64,000 nt of DNA, from the NCBI RefSeq assembly GCF_015689335.1, contig NZ_CP065053.1:434001-498000 (forward strand). Reading direction: 5' to 3'. Position numbers and translations under genes: made by a program. The DNA comes from Massilia antarctica (GTDB lineage Bacteria > Pseudomonadota > Gammaproteobacteria > Burkholderiales > Burkholderiaceae_D). Under the pieces are notes generated by a model. The model was not told the DNA's origin, did not search any database, and worked only from the letters and a program-made list of their open reading frames with translations. Shown here piece by piece: positions 36,751 through 46,532 of this stretch (its first letter is position 1; each line of letters begins with the position of its first letter).

Positions 36751-37965
36751 ATGAAAAACAATACCCCTTACACTTTGAAAAACCTCAAACTCAAACCGGC
36801 CGCCGCGCTGGTGATCGGCAGCCTGGTACTGGCATCGGGCGCACTGATGGCCGTGTCGTCCAATTCGATGGCCGCCGACGACAAGAAAGACGCGGCGCCA
36901 AAGCCGGCGCTGACGGTCACCACCACCAAACCGTCGCCCGCCTCCCTGGCCATCAAGCTGGGCGCCAACGGCAACGTCGCCGCCTGGCAGGAAGCGGTGA
37001 TCGGCAGCGAGTCGGGCGGCCTGCGCCTGACCGATGTCAAGGTCAATGTCGGCGACGTGGTCAGGAAGGGCCAGGTACTGGCCGTGTTCTCGGCCGATTC
37101 GGTCAACGCCGACGTGGCGCAGGCGCGCGCCGGCCTGCTCGAAGCCGAAGCGAATGCCGCCGAAGCGGTGGCCAATGCGGCCCGCGCCCGCACCCTGGAA
37201 ACCTCGGGCGCGCTGTCGGCCCAGCAGATCAGCCAGTACAAGACGGCCGAGCAGACCGCCAAGGCGCGCATCGCCTCGGCCAGGGCAGCCCTGTCGTCGC
37301 AGCAGCTGCGCCTGAAATACACGCAGGTGGTCGCGCCCGACGACGGCGTGATCTCGGCGCGCGCGGCCACCGTCGGTTCGGTGGTCGGCGTGGGCACGGA
37401 ACTGTTCCGCATGATCCGCCAGGGCCGCCTGGAATGGCGCGCCGAAGTCACGGCGGCCGAACTGGCGCGCATCAAGCCGGGCACCAGCGCCGTGGTCAAG
37501 GCGGCCAACGGCAGCGAACTGACCGGCAAGGTGCGCATGATCGCGCCGACCATCGATCCCCAGACCCGCTCCGCGCTGGTGTATGTGGACCTGCCATCGG
37601 CTACCGCTTCGGCTACGGGGGCGAACGCGCCGTTCAAGGCCGGCATGTTCGCCAGCGGCCAGTTCGAGCTGGGCACCTCGGACGCCATGACCGTGCCGCA
37701 GCAGGCGGTGGTGGTGCGCGATGGCTTCAGCTATGTGTTCCGCCTGAACCCGGATAGCCGGGTCAGCCAGCTCAAGGTGCAGGCCGGACGGCGCCTGGGC
37801 GAGCGCATCGAAGTGACCAAGGGCTTGACTGCCGATTCGCTGGTCGTGGTCAGCGGCGCGGGCTTTTTGAATGAAGGCGACCTGGTACGCAATGTCCCCG
37901 CGACCGCGCCGGTGAGCGCGTCGGCGACCGCGTCGGCTACCGCGCCGGCTGGCGCGGCAAAATAA
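36751..37965 (+). CDS. RND efflux periplasmic adaptor
   Basis: 404 residues. One N-terminal hydrophobic segment (ALVIGSLVLASGALMAV) is followed by a lipoyl-like hairpin domain (VNVGDVVRKGQVLAVF), a helical hairpin with Ala/Glu repeats, and the beta-barrel domain (VVAPDDGVISARAATVGSVV). The Ala/Thr/Ser-rich C-terminal tail is disordered. It bridges the inner-membrane pump and the outer-membrane factor. It starts 30 bases after the previous gene. Confidence 0.92.
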   Translation: MKNNTPYTLKNLKLKPAAALVIGSLVLASGALMAVSSNSMAADDKKDAAPKPALTVTTTKPSPASLAIKLGANGNVAAWQEAVIGSESGGLRLTDVKVNVGDVVRKGQVLAVFSADSVNADVAQARAGLLEAEANAAEAVANAARARTLETSGALSAQQISQYKTAEQTAKARIASARAALSSQQLRLKYTQVVAPDDGVISARAATVGSVVGVGTELFRMIRQGRLEWRAEVTAAELARIKPGTSAVVKAANGSELTGKVRMIAPTIDPQTRSALVYVDLPSATASATGANAPFKAGMFASGQFELGTSDAMTVPQQAVVVRDGFSYVFRLNPDSRVSQLKVQAGRRLGERIEVTKGLTADSLVVVSGAGFLNEGDLVRNVPATAPVSASATASATAPAGAAK

Positions 37966-37974
37966 GGAACCACC

Positions 37975-40900
37975 ATGAATTTTTCATCCCTATCAATCAA
38001 GAACCCGATACCGGCGATCATGCTGTTCGCGTTACTGACCCTGGCCGGCCTGCTGGCCTACAAGGCCAACGCGGTGCAGGACTTCCCGGACATCGAACTG
38101 CCGATTGTCACCGTCACCGCCACGCTCGATGGCGCCGCGCCGGCGCAGCTGGAAACGGAAGTGGCGCGCAAGATCGAGGATTCGGTCGCCACCTTGCAAG
38201 GCGTGAAGAACGTCTACACCAAGGTGCTCGATGGCGTGGCCACCGTGACGGTCGAATTCATCCTCGAGAAAAATATCTCGGAAGGCGTGAACGATGTGCG
38301 CGATGCGGTGGCGCGGGTCAAGGCCGACCTGCCCGCCGAAATGCGCGACCCGACCGTGACCAAGGCTTCCACGGCCGGCCGCGTGATCCTTACCTTTACC
38401 GCCGCCGCGGCGCCAGGCAAGGGCGGCGTGCCGCTGGACGACCAGGAACTGAGCTGGTTCGTCGACAATTCGGTCGCCAAGCGCCTGCTCAATGTACCTG
38501 GTGTGGGCGCGGTCAAGCGCGTCGGCGGGGTGGCGCGCGAGATCCGGGTGGAACTCGACGATGCCCGCATGGCGGCGCTGAAGGTGGCGGCCGTGGACGT
38601 GTCGCGCCAGCTGCGCAGCGTGCAGCGCGAAGCGCCGGGCGGGCGCGGTGACGTTTCCGGCGCCGAGCAGTCGGTGCGCACCATCGCCACCGTGCAGACG
38701 GCCGACCAGCTGGCGGCGATGGACATTCCGCTGCCGGACGGACGCCGCGTGCGGCTCGACCAGATCGCGAGCGTGACCGATACCGTGGCCGAGCCGCGTT
38801 CGGTGGCCGAACAGGATGGCAAGCGCGTGGTCGGCTTCGAGATTTTCCGCACCAAGGGCGCCAGCGAGATCGCGGTGGCCGAAGGCACGCGCGCCGCCAT
38901 CGCCGAACTGCGGGCGGCGCATGCCAACGTGGCTTTGACGGAAGTGATCGACAATGCCCAGCCGGTGCAGGAAAACTTCCACGGCTCGATGGAGCTGCTG
39001 TACGAAGGCGCGATCCTGGCGGTGCTGGTGGTGTGGTGGTTCCTGCGCGACTGGCGCGCCACCCTGGTGGCGGCCGCCGCGCTGCCGCTGTCGGTGATTC
39101 CCGCCTTCCTGGGCCAGTACCTGTTCGGCTACACGCTCAATACCGTGACCCTGCTGTCGCTGGCGCTGGTGGTGGGGGTGCTGGTGGACGATGCGATCGT
39201 CGAGATCGAGAATATTTCGCGCCACCTGCGCATGGGGAAATCCCCGATGCAGGCGGCCATGGAAGCGGCCGACGAAATCGGCATGGCGGTCATCGCCACC
39301 ACCTTCGCGCTGGTCGCGGTGTTTTTGCCGACCGCCTTCATGGGCGGCATCCCGGGCCTGTTCTTCAAGCAGTTCGGCTGGACCGCGGTGCTGGCGATCC
39401 TGGCTTCGCTGGTGGTGGCGCGCCTGCTCACGCCGATGATGGCGGCCTACATCCTCAAGGACTTGCCGCATGAAGAGGAAAAAGACGGCTGGGTGATGCA
39501 GCGCTACATGGCGGCCATGCAGTGGTGCCTGAAACACCGCCTGGTCACCGCGATCGGCTCGGGCCTGTTCTTTGTCGGTTCGATCATGCTGGTGCCGCTG
39601 CTGCCGACCGGCTTCGTGCCGGCGGCCGACCGCGCCCAGACCATGATCAACGTCGAACTGCCACCCGGCTCCACCCTGGCCGAGACGCGCGCGGTGGCCG
39701 AACGGGCCCGCGTGGCGGCGATGGAAGTGCCGGGCATCAAAGGCATCTTCAGTTCGATCGGCGGCGGTTCCAGCGGCGACGCCTTCGCCCCGGGCGCCTC
39801 GGCCGAAGCGCGGCGCGCGGTGCTGACCCTGACCACCTTGCACCGCAACGACCGCAAGGAATCGATGGACCAGCTGGAACGCCAGATCCGCGCCAAGCTC
39901 GATCAGATCCCCGGCGCCAAGTTCAACGTGGGCCCGCAGGATACCGGCGTCAAGATGCAGCTGGTGCTGCGCAGCGAAGATGCGCTGGCGCTGACCGGCG
40001 CGGCGCAGGCGGTGGAACGCGAACTGCGCACCCTCAAGGGCGTCGGCAATGTCAGTTCGAGCGCCTCGCTGGTGCGTCCGGAAATCATCGTGCGTCCCGA
40101 CTTTGCCAAGGCGGCCGACATGGGCGTGACCGCGGCAGCCATCGGCGAGACGGTGCGCGTGGCCACCGCCGGCGACTATGACACGGCGCTGACCAAGATG
40201 AACCTGAGCGAGCGCCAGGTGCCGATCCGGGTCAAGCTGCCGGACGCGGTGCGGGCCGACCTGGCGGCGCTGGGCCGGCTGACGGTACCGGGCAAGAACG
40301 GCCCGGTCATGCTCGACAACGTGGCGGCAATCACGATGGAAAGCGGCCCGGCGCAGATCGACCGCCTCAATCGCAGCCGCAATGTGACCCTGGAAGTGGA
40401 GCTGTCGGGCCGCTCGCTGGGCGAAGTCAATGACGAAGCGCGCAAGCTGCCATCGATGCAGAAACTGCCGGCGTCGGTGAAGATCGCCGAACTGGGCGAC
40501 GCCCAGGAGATGCAGGCGCTGTTTGCCAGCTTCGGCCTGGCGATGCTGATCGGGGTGCTGTGCATCTATGGCGTGCTGGTGCTGCTGTTCAAGGACTTCA
40601 TGCAGCCGGTGACGATCCTGGCGGCGCTGCCGCTGTCGATCGGCGGCGCCTTCGTGGCCCTGCTGCTGACCGGGAAGGCGCTGTCGATGCCGTCCATGAT
40701 CGGCCTGATCATGCTGATGGGGATCGTGACCAAGAACTCGATCCTGCTGGTCGATTACGCGATCCTGGCGCGCCAGGCCGGCATGGACCGTTTCGATGCG
40801 CTGGTCGACGCCTGCCACAAGCGCAGCCGCCCGATCATCATGACCACCATCGCCATGGGCGCCGGCATGATGCCGCTGGCGCTGGGCTGGGGCGCGGACC

Positions 40901-41094
40901 CGAGCTTCCGCTCGCCGATGGCGATTGCCGTCATCGGCGGCCTGATCACATCGACTTTGCTCAGTCTGCTCGTGGTGCCGGCGGTGTACACCTATATCGA
41001 TGATCTGGAACACTTGCTCAAGCGCGGCATGCACTATCTGCGCAAGGACAAAGCCGTCCCGCGGCGCAGACAGGCGCTCGATCTGAGCGAGTAA
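37975..41094 (+). CDS. RND efflux inner-membrane transporter
   Basis: 1039 residues, the usual length for a hydrophobe/amphiphile-efflux RND pump. It has twelve predicted helices in the two-fold repeat arrangement, the N-terminal helix (PIPAIMLFALLTLAGLL), and the paired Asp of the proton relay in GVLVDDAIVEIEN. The second half starts near RLVTAIGSGLFFVGSIML. It exports toxic or amphiphilic compounds by proton antiport. The spectrum cannot be predicted. It is followed by a terminator. Confidence 0.93.
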   Translation: MNFSSLSIKNPIPAIMLFALLTLAGLLAYKANAVQDFPDIELPIVTVTATLDGAAPAQLETEVARKIEDSVATLQGVKNVYTKVLDGVATVTVEFILEKNISEGVNDVRDAVARVKADLPAEMRDPTVTKASTAGRVILTFTAAAAPGKGGVPLDDQELSWFVDNSVAKRLLNVPGVGAVKRVGGVAREIRVELDDARMAALKVAAVDVSRQLRSVQREAPGGRGDVSGAEQSVRTIATVQTADQLAAMDIPLPDGRRVRLDQIASVTDTVAEPRSVAEQDGKRVVGFEIFRTKGASEIAVAEGTRAAIAELRAAHANVALTEVIDNAQPVQENFHGSMELLYEGAILAVLVVWWFLRDWRATLVAAAALPLSVIPAFLGQYLFGYTLNTVTLLSLALVVGVLVDDAIVEIENISRHLRMGKSPMQAAMEAADEIGMAVIATTFALVAVFLPTAFMGGIPGLFFKQFGWTAVLAILASLVVARLLTPMMAAYILKDLPHEEEKDGWVMQRYMAAMQWCLKHRLVTAIGSGLFFVGSIMLVPLLPTGFVPAADRAQTMINVELPPGSTLAETRAVAERARVAAMEVPGIKGIFSSIGGGSSGDAFAPGASAEARRAVLTLTTLHRNDRKESMDQLERQIRAKLDQIPGAKFNVGPQDTGVKMQLVLRSEDALALTGAAQAVERELRTLKGVGNVSSSASLVRPEIIVRPDFAKAADMGVTAAAIGETVRVATAGDYDTALTKMNLSERQVPIRVKLPDAVRADLAALGRLTVPGKNGPVMLDNVAAITMESGPAQIDRLNRSRNVTLEVELSGRSLGEVNDEARKLPSMQKLPASVKIAELGDAQEMQALFASFGLAMLIGVLCIYGVLVLLFKDFMQPVTILAALPLSIGGAFVALLLTGKALSMPSMIGLIMLMGIVTKNSILLVDYAILARQAGMDRFDALVDACHKRSRPIIMTTIAMGAGMMPLALGWGADPSFRSPMAIAVIGGLITSTLLSLLVVPAVYTYIDDLEHLLKRGMHYLRKDKAVPRRRQALDLSE

Positions 41095-41134
41095 ATGACC
41101 GGGTAAGAAACGCTGCCCGCCCCTGCCTGAACTG

Positions 41135-41160
41135 AAACGCCAGCCTCGTGCTGGCGTTTT
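41135..41160 (+). terminator. Terminator of the efflux operon
   Basis: AACGCCAGC-CTCGT-GCTGGCGTT with a following T-run, 41 bases after the transporter stop. The same AACGCCAGC/GCTGGCGTT stem recurs after both PEP-CTERM genes. Confidence 0.85.
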
Positions 41161-41334
41161 CATTGGTCGACCCCAAGGCATTTCGTTGTAAATTCGTCAG
41201 CTTTGTTATGAAAATATAACTTATTTACTTGAATCTCACTCATGCGTCAGGTAGTATGCGCCTCGCATATTGCATTTACGTCAAGCACTGCCGAACCCCC
41301 GCAATGCTACTCGAACAATTCCACTGGAAACGAC

Positions 41335-42033
41335 ATGAAAAACATTGCTAAACATATCACCATGGGCGTGGCACTCTGCACGTCCGTCCTGTTCGCTTCG
41401 AGCGCGCACGCGACCTGGGCCGGCAATACCGCCAAGACCGACGTCAAGCTCAACGGCGCCAGCGCCGATGCGGTCGACTATGCCTTGCTCGTCAATCCGC
41501 AAGGCTTTTTCGCCACCAAGGGCGGCAGCGGCGGTTTTGCCAGCGACTTTGCCCTGTACGGCTCGAAGCAGGGCTGGACCGCGATGGCTGCTTTCGGCAG
41601 CCAGGCCGACGATGGCGATGCCGTCTCGACGCACAAGCTGGGCACCAACCTGACCTTCACCTTCGACAAGACCGATGGCCGCCATGGTTCCTGGACCGTG
41701 GCCAACAACGACGCCAAGAATAATGTCAAACTCGACCTGGTGTTCGCCATGTACGGCGGCATGGGCAGTTCCGCCTTTTTGTTCGACAACGAAACCCTGG
41801 CCGCCGGTTCCACCAGCAACGGCAGCTGGACCTTCAACGGGCTGACCCTGTTCGGCAACAAAGCCAACTACGGCAACCTGACCATCTTCGCGCGCGACGT
41901 CAGCAAGACCGCCTTCGAAGTGCCGACGACCCCGGTACCGGAACCGGAAAGCTATGTCATGCTGCTGGCCGGCCTGGGCCTGATCGGCTTCATGTCGAAT
42001 CGCCGCAAGCTGGCGCAGCCGCTGTTCCACTGA
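41335..42033 (+). CDS. PEP-CTERM surface protein, copy 1
   Basis: 232 residues from the ATG at 41335 (GGAAA upstream). A Sec signal peptide (cleavage near SSAHA) is followed by a beta-rich domain (DAVDYALLVNPQG, DFALYGSKQGWTAMAAF, TFTFDKTDGRHGSWTV) of no known function. The PEP-CTERM sorting tail is complete: VPEPESYVMLLAGLGLIGF plus SNRRK. Such proteins are processed by exosortase and reach the surface, often with exopolysaccharide. The gene at 42385 is a paralogue, and leader and terminator are also alike. No exosortase is in the window. Confidence 0.9.
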   Translation: MKNIAKHITMGVALCTSVLFASSAHATWAGNTAKTDVKLNGASADAVDYALLVNPQGFFATKGGSGGFASDFALYGSKQGWTAMAAFGSQADDGDAVSTHKLGTNLTFTFDKTDGRHGSWTVANNDAKNNVKLDLVFAMYGGMGSSAFLFDNETLAAGSTSNGSWTFNGLTLFGNKANYGNLTIFARDVSKTAFEVPTTPVPEPESYVMLLAGLGLIGFMSNRRKLAQPLFH

Positions 42034-42056
42034 TCCGCCTGGTGTGATGCATGCAG

Positions 42057-42085
42057 AAACGCCAGCCTCCGCGCTGGCGTTTTTG
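42057..42085 (+). terminator. Terminator after PEP-CTERM copy 1
   Basis: AACGCCAGC and GCTGGCGTT form a 9-bp stem followed by TTTTT, 25 bases after the stop. The 300 bases from here to the second PEP-CTERM gene hold no gene, but the last 75 bases resemble the leader of copy 1 (see finding). Confidence 0.88.
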
Positions 42086-42384
42086 TTGGTTCGTAACAAC
42101 GGCCCGCTGGCACCCGCCATCGGCATCATTGCCTGGCCCGGACCCAGGCCAGCCGCGCTGTTGAGCCTGTTGCGCCAGTATCCGGCGCGCAGTACATTGC
42201 CCAGTATCAATTTTACTGTGCATGAAAGTTGTATAACCGTCAGTTTCATTACATTAATATAAATTCCCTTCTTGAATCTAATCAATACCTGCGGTACTAT
42301 CTGTCCTGTACCCCTGCATTTGCATCAAGCGCTGCCTAATCCCCGCAATGCTTCTCCATCCATTTCTCCATCATCGGGAACGAC

Positions 42385-43092
42385 ATGAAAAACATTGCCA
42401 AAACGATTAGCTTGACCGCAGCCCTTTGCTCTGGCGTGCTGTTCGCCGGCAGCGCGCATGCGGCTGCGAGCGGCAGCGCCGGCAAGACCGCCAAGAGCGA
42501 CGTCAGCCTGAACGGCGTGAGCGCCGATGCGGTCGACTATGCCGGCGGCGTCAATCCCCAGAGCGGCAACGCCACCAAAGGCGGCAGCAGCGGCTTCGCC
42601 ACCGACTTCGCCCTGTACGGCTCGAAGCAGGGCTGGACCTCGATCGCCGCCTTCGACAGCAAGGCCGACAATGGCGTTGCGATCACCACGAGCAAACTCG
42701 GCACCAGCCTGACTTTTACCTTCGACAATTTTGACGGCCGCCATGGTTCGTGGACTGCCGTGAACAACGACGTCAAGAACAATGTCACGCTGGACCTGGT
42801 GTTTGCCATGCACACCGGCGGCGGCAGCTCGGCCTGGCTGTTCGATAACGAAGTGCTCGGCGCCGGCGCGAAAAGCACGGGCAGCTGGACCCTGAACGCA
42901 CTTAACCCGGGCGGCAAACTGGCCGATTACTCGAACCTGACCATTTTCGCGCGCGACCTCGGCAAAACCGCTTTCCAGGTGCCGACCACCCCGGTTCCGG
43001 AACCGGAAAGCTATGTCATGCTGCTGGCCGGCCTGGGCATGATCGGCTTCATGTCGAATCGCCGCAAGGGCGAGTACGACACCTTCCGCTGA
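42385..43092 (+). CDS. PEP-CTERM surface protein, copy 2
   Basis: 235 residues; signal peptide ends near GSAHA. It is a clear paralogue of the gene at 41335: the same order of motifs (VSADAVDYAGGVNPQSG, FALYGSKQGWTSIAAF, FDGRHGSWTAVNND), an almost identical sorting tail (VPEPESYVMLLAGLGMIGF) and the same 5' leader. The central part has diverged more than the ends. Function is unknown; it is presumably surface exposed or matrix associated. Confidence 0.9.
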   Translation: MKNIAKTISLTAALCSGVLFAGSAHAAASGSAGKTAKSDVSLNGVSADAVDYAGGVNPQSGNATKGGSSGFATDFALYGSKQGWTSIAAFDSKADNGVAITTSKLGTSLTFTFDNFDGRHGSWTAVNNDVKNNVTLDLVFAMHTGGGSSAWLFDNEVLGAGAKSTGSWTLNALNPGGKLADYSNLTIFARDLGKTAFQVPTTPVPEPESYVMLLAGLGMIGFMSNRRKGEYDTFR

Positions 43093-43115
43093 TTCGCAAT
43101 CGGCTTCCCGGGACC

Positions 43116-43147
43116 AAAAAAACGCCAGCATCGCTGGCGTTTTTTTT
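43116..43147. terminator. Bidirectional terminator between PEP-CTERM copy 2 and katE
   Basis: AAAAAAACGCCAGC-AT-GCTGGCG-type stem with A-run and T-run on either side, so it can end both the plus-strand PEP-CTERM transcript and the minus-strand catalase transcript. Confidence 0.85.
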
Positions 43148-43158
43148 GGCCTGTCCGC

Positions 43159-45573
43159 TCAGACTCCCGGCGGATCGGTTTCGCGCGCGAAAGAGCGATG
43201 AGCGGCCAGTGCCGTCTTGAACGCGGCCAGCGCCGGCGCCAGTGCGCCCGCTTCGGTCCCGATCAGGGCCGGGTCGGCCGATCCGTCCGGCAGCGCCGGC
43301 GGCACACCCGCCTCTTTCAGCAGCGCCGCGCCGGCTCCCACCACCAGGATCGGCTTGCAATGACGATACTGTTCGCGCACGAAGTCGAGCGCATGGGCAT
43401 CGCGGCCGAGCACGGTGACAGCGTCGCCATCGGGCACGACCACCGCGTCGTACAAGACCGATGGTCCGGCTTCCAGGGTGATTTCGACGTCGAGGGTAGC
43501 GCCATCGCTGGTCTTGACCTTGCCCAGCTGGCTGGCCACCACGCGCGGCACGGCGCCATCTTCCAGCAAGGCGCTGTAAATCGCGCGCACCATGGCGCCA
43601 TCGACGCCATTGGCGACCAGCAGCGCCACCTTGCGCGTGCGGATCCCGGTTTCGCCCGGACGGCTGAGCAAGGACAGGGCCGGCGACGGCTCGTACTCGT
43701 GCATCGGACGGCTGCTCGCCAGCGGCAGCGGCGCCGGCACCTCCATGCCCAGGCCGCCCGCAACGGCACCAGCCAGCACCGGGTTCACATTGGCCAGGGT
43801 GGCCAGCACGCGCTCGCGCACGGCCGGAGTCTGCACGCGCGTGAGCTCGAAGCGGAAGGCGGCGGCGATATGGGCTTGTTCGACCGGGCTCTGGCTGTTG
43901 AAGAACAGGCGCGCCTGGGAATAGTGATCGGCGAACAGTTCCGGATTGCCGCGCACCTTGTCTTCGGAAATCGTTTGCGGGAAGCTGGTGAAGCCTGACT
44001 TCATGCCCGCCTGGAAGGGGCAACCGCCCGCGAGCGAGTTCGGCTCGTAGTTGACCCTGCCGCGGTGGATGGCCTGGCGGTGCATGCCTTCACGCTGGTT
44101 GTTTTGCACTTGCACGACAGGCGAATTGACCGGGATTTCGTGGAAATTCGGGCCACCCAAGCGGCTGATCTGGGTATCGAGGTAGGAATGGATACGGCCT
44201 TGCAGCAGCGGATCGTTACTGAAATCGATGCCGGGCACGATGTGGGCGGTACAGAAGGCGACTTGTTCCGTTTCGGCGAAGAAGTTGTCCGGATTACGGT
44301 TGAGCACCATCTTGCCGACCGGCGTCAGGGGAACCAGTTCCTCGGGCACCAGCTTGGTCGGATCGAGCACGTCGAAGGCGAACGATTCGGCCTGCTCTTC
44401 GGTGAAAATTTGCAGCGCCAGCTCCCACTCGGGGAAATTGCCGCCGTCGATGGCTTCCCACAGGTCGCGCCGGTGGTAGTCGGGATCGGCGCCCACCAGC
44501 TTGGCGGCCTCGTCCCAGACCAGGGAGTGGGTGCCCTGCAGCGGGGTCCAGTGAAATTTGCAGAACACCGACTCGCCTGCCGCATTGACCAAGCGGAAAG
44601 TGTGCACGCCGAAACCCTGCATGGTGCGGTAGCTGCGCGGAATCGCGCGGTCCGACATTTGCCACAGCAGCATGTGGGTCGATTCGGGCATCAGGGAAAC
44701 GAAATCCCAGAAGGTATCGTGGGCGCTCGACGCTTGCGGCATGGCGTGGTGCGGTTCGGGCTTGACCGCGTGCACCAGGTCGGGGAATTTCATGGCATCC
44801 TGGATGAAGAAGACAGGCATGTTATTGCCGACCAGATCCCAGTTGCCTTCGTCCGTGTAAAACTTGACGGCGAAACCGCGCACATCGCGCACCGTATCGG
44901 AGGAACCGCGTTCGCCGGCGACGGTCGAAAACCTGGTGAACACGGGGGTGCGCTTGCCGGGCTGGGCGAACAGCGAGGCGCGCGTCACCGCGCTCAAGTC
45001 CTGGTAGCTCTCGAAATAACCGTGGGCAGCGGAGCCGCGCGCGTGCACCACGCGCTCGGGAATACGCTCATGGTCGAAATGGGTGAGTTTTTCGCGCAGG
45101 ATGAAGTCTTCCATCGCGGTCGGTCCGCGCAGGCCGATCTTGAGCGAATGCTGGTTGTCGGCGATCGGCACGCCCTGGTTGGTGGTCAGGCGCTGGCCGC
45201 CGCCGTCGACGCGCACCCTGTCGAGCGGGCCCACGGTCGGGTTGGCACCCTGCGGCGGCACGCCGGCCCCGAGCTTGGCGGAGGCGATGGTTTCGGTGCT
45301 GGTGCTGCCGGTGGCGGCCGGGGTCGATGGCTCGGCCGTCGCGCCAGGCGGCGGGGTGCGCGCTGCATCGCCGTACTCGGCCGGCTTGTTGGGGTTGAAG
45401 GGCATCGCGGCGGCGAGCTGTTGACCGGCAACGGTTTTGATCAGCAACTGCGCGGCGACCGGATCGCTGCTGCCCAGGCTAGCCGGAGGCTGGGCGTTGG
45501 AGGGACCGGAGACGGTGCTCAGGATGGAGCCGGCGCCATCTTCCGTGGCGCCCGTTTTCTTGCGTGTGACCAT
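43159..45573 (-). CDS. katE: Large-subunit monofunctional catalase (HPII/KatE type)
   Basis: 804 residues from the ATG at 45573 (GAGG 6 bases upstream). The heme-catalase core has the active-site His in [16 protein letters not shown], the Asn region in [13 protein letters not shown] and the proximal Tyr motif [12 protein letters not shown]. The C-terminal 150 residues form the flavodoxin/DJ-1-like domain typical of large clade-2 catalases ([15 protein letters not shown]). It breaks down hydrogen peroxide in the cytoplasm. An N-terminal Pro/Thr/Ala-rich stretch before the core (about residues 70-115) looks like an insert. Probably expressed in stationary phase or stress, together with the DUF883-like gene upstream. 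Confidence 0.93.
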   Translation of the reverse strand: MVTRKKTGATEDGAGSILSTVSGPSNAQPPASLGSSDPVAAQLLIKTVAGQQLAAAMPFNPNKPAEYGDAARTPPPGATAEPSTPAATGSTSTETIASAKLGAGVPPQGANPTVGPLDRVRVDGGGQRLTTNQGVPIADNQHSLKIGLRGPTAMEDFILREKLTHFDHERIPERVVHARGSAAHGYFESYQDLSAVTRASLFAQPGKRTPVFTRFSTVAGERGSSDTVRDVRGFAVKFYTDEGNWDLVGNNMPVFFIQDAMKFPDLVHAVKPEPHHAMPQASSAHDTFWDFVSLMPESTHMLLWQMSDRAIPRSYRTMQGFGVHTFRLVNAAGESVFCKFHWTPLQGTHSLVWDEAAKLVGADPDYHRRDLWEAIDGGNFPEWELALQIFTEEQAESFAFDVLDPTKLVPEELVPLTPVGKMVLNRNPDNFFAETEQVAFCTAHIVPGIDFSNDPLLQGRIHSYLDTQISRLGGPNFHEIPVNSPVVQVQNNQREGMHRQAIHRGRVNYEPNSLAGGCPFQAGMKSGFTSFPQTISEDKVRGNPELFADHYSQARLFFNSQSPVEQAHIAAAFRFELTRVQTPAVRERVLATLANVNPVLAGAVAGGLGMEVPAPLPLASSRPMHEYEPSPALSLLSRPGETGIRTRKVALLVANGVDGAMVRAIYSALLEDGAVPRVVASQLGKVKTSDGATLDVEITLEAGPSVLYDAVVVPDGDAVTVLGRDAHALDFVREQYRHCKPILVVGAGAALLKEAGVPPALPDGSADPALIGTEAGALAPALAAFKTALAAHRSFARETDPPGV

Positions 45574-45737
45574 TAAATACCTCAACTAGAAAGTGTATGA
45601 CGAGAGACCGGCGCGGGAATGCGACACCACCGGCCTGGGCACGGTAGTGAAACGATCAAAACGGGAGTGTGGGGACGTAGCGGCTTGACCCGGACGGCGT
45701 CAGCCGGCCGGGCCATGCGGGCGCATGAGCGCGCTGA

Positions 45738-46163
45738 TCAGTTACGACGGCCCAGCAATTTCGAGAGCGTATAGCCGATGCCCAGGGCGACCAGGACCGA
45801 GGTCGCCGGGCTGGTGCGGACATAGTCGCGGCCGGTTTCTGCGAAATTTTTATAGGCATCGGTCAACTGGCGCGCTTTTTCGTCCATGCGGCCGGTGACG
45901 CCATTGAGGGCGCCGCTGACTTTGTCGACACTGGCGTGTGCGCTGGAGGCCAGGCGCTCGACCACTGGCTGGGCAGCATCGGCTGCCTTGTCGATGGTCT
46001 TGTGCATGTCGGCCGCACCCTTGCTCAGATCGCTACCTTTATTGTCGTCGCTACCCTTGTTGCCATCGTTGCGGCCGGCGCCGAGATCCTTGCCCATGCT
46101 GCTGCCCGAACCTTCGCTACCAATATTGCTTGCGTTGCCGCCATTCGATTTCTGATTGTCCAT
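45738..46163 (-). CDS. DUF883/ElaB-like membrane-anchored stress protein
   Basis: 141 residues from the ATG at 46163, with AGAGGA upstream. A Gly/Ser/Asn-rich disordered start is followed by an amphipathic helix (VERLASSAHASVDKVSGALN) and a single C-terminal membrane helix ending in GYTLSKLLGRRN, the layout of ElaB/YqjD-type proteins that bind ribosomes at the membrane in stationary phase in E. coli. It lies upstream of katE on the same strand, with a 164-base gap; the pairing fits a general stress response. Confidence 0.75.
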   Translation of the reverse strand: MDNQKSNGGNASNIGSEGSGSSMGKDLGAGRNDGNKGSDDNKGSDLSKGAADMHKTIDKAADAAQPVVERLASSAHASVDKVSGALNGVTGRMDEKARQLTDAYKNFAETGRDYVRTSPATSVLVALGIGYTLSKLLGRRN

Positions 46164-46251
46164 GATCCATTCCTCTAAAAGTTTTATACCAGCGCGGGTG
46201 GTGGCGCCCATAACGACGCCGAATACAAAAAATATAACGATTACTCTTCGT

Positions 46252-46491
46252 TCACTGTGCGCTGACTAACAGAGTTGCCATGCATGCCAGCAGGCATTGT
46301 TTTAGTGCATCGATGCCGGCCAGGCCCGCTCCCGGCATGCGAGCGCTGCGGGTATGTTCGCCAGCCGTGGCCCACGGCCAGTACGGCGCGCCGGCCACCC
46401 TCGCTTTGCCCTTGCCGCTCAGGTCGTACAGCCTGGAGCCGCGCGGATCGCTCTACGGATTGGCAGGCATCTTGATCCATTCTCGCGCCAT
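46252..46491 (-). pseudogene. Prophage early-gene remnant with in-frame amber codon
   Basis: Reading from the ATG at 46491 (GGAG 7 bases upstream): MAREWIKMPANP, a TAG at 46455-46453, then SDPRGSRLYDLSGKGKARV and GAPYWPWATAGEHTRSARMPG. The MAREWIKM start and the LYWLWATADEHT-like segment are typical of a phage early/replication-region protein, so this is a 5' fragment of such a gene. The rest of the gene is missing: the frame ends at 46252. It follows the small early gene at 46533 by 41 bases. Confidence 0.6.
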
Positions 46492-46532
46492 TGATGAGCT
46501 CCGTGGCAGATCAGCACGTTCCAGAATCGCTA

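Noticed and set aside
38032..41181. 1049-residue minus-strand frame opposite the RND pump
   Set aside because: Gln/His/Arg-rich mirror of the pump gene with no domain; the pump frame is unambiguous.
46241..46480. 79-residue minus-strand frame in the prophage remnant
   Set aside because: It is out of frame with the phage-type protein signal at 46252-46491, which has the better start and recognisable motifs.
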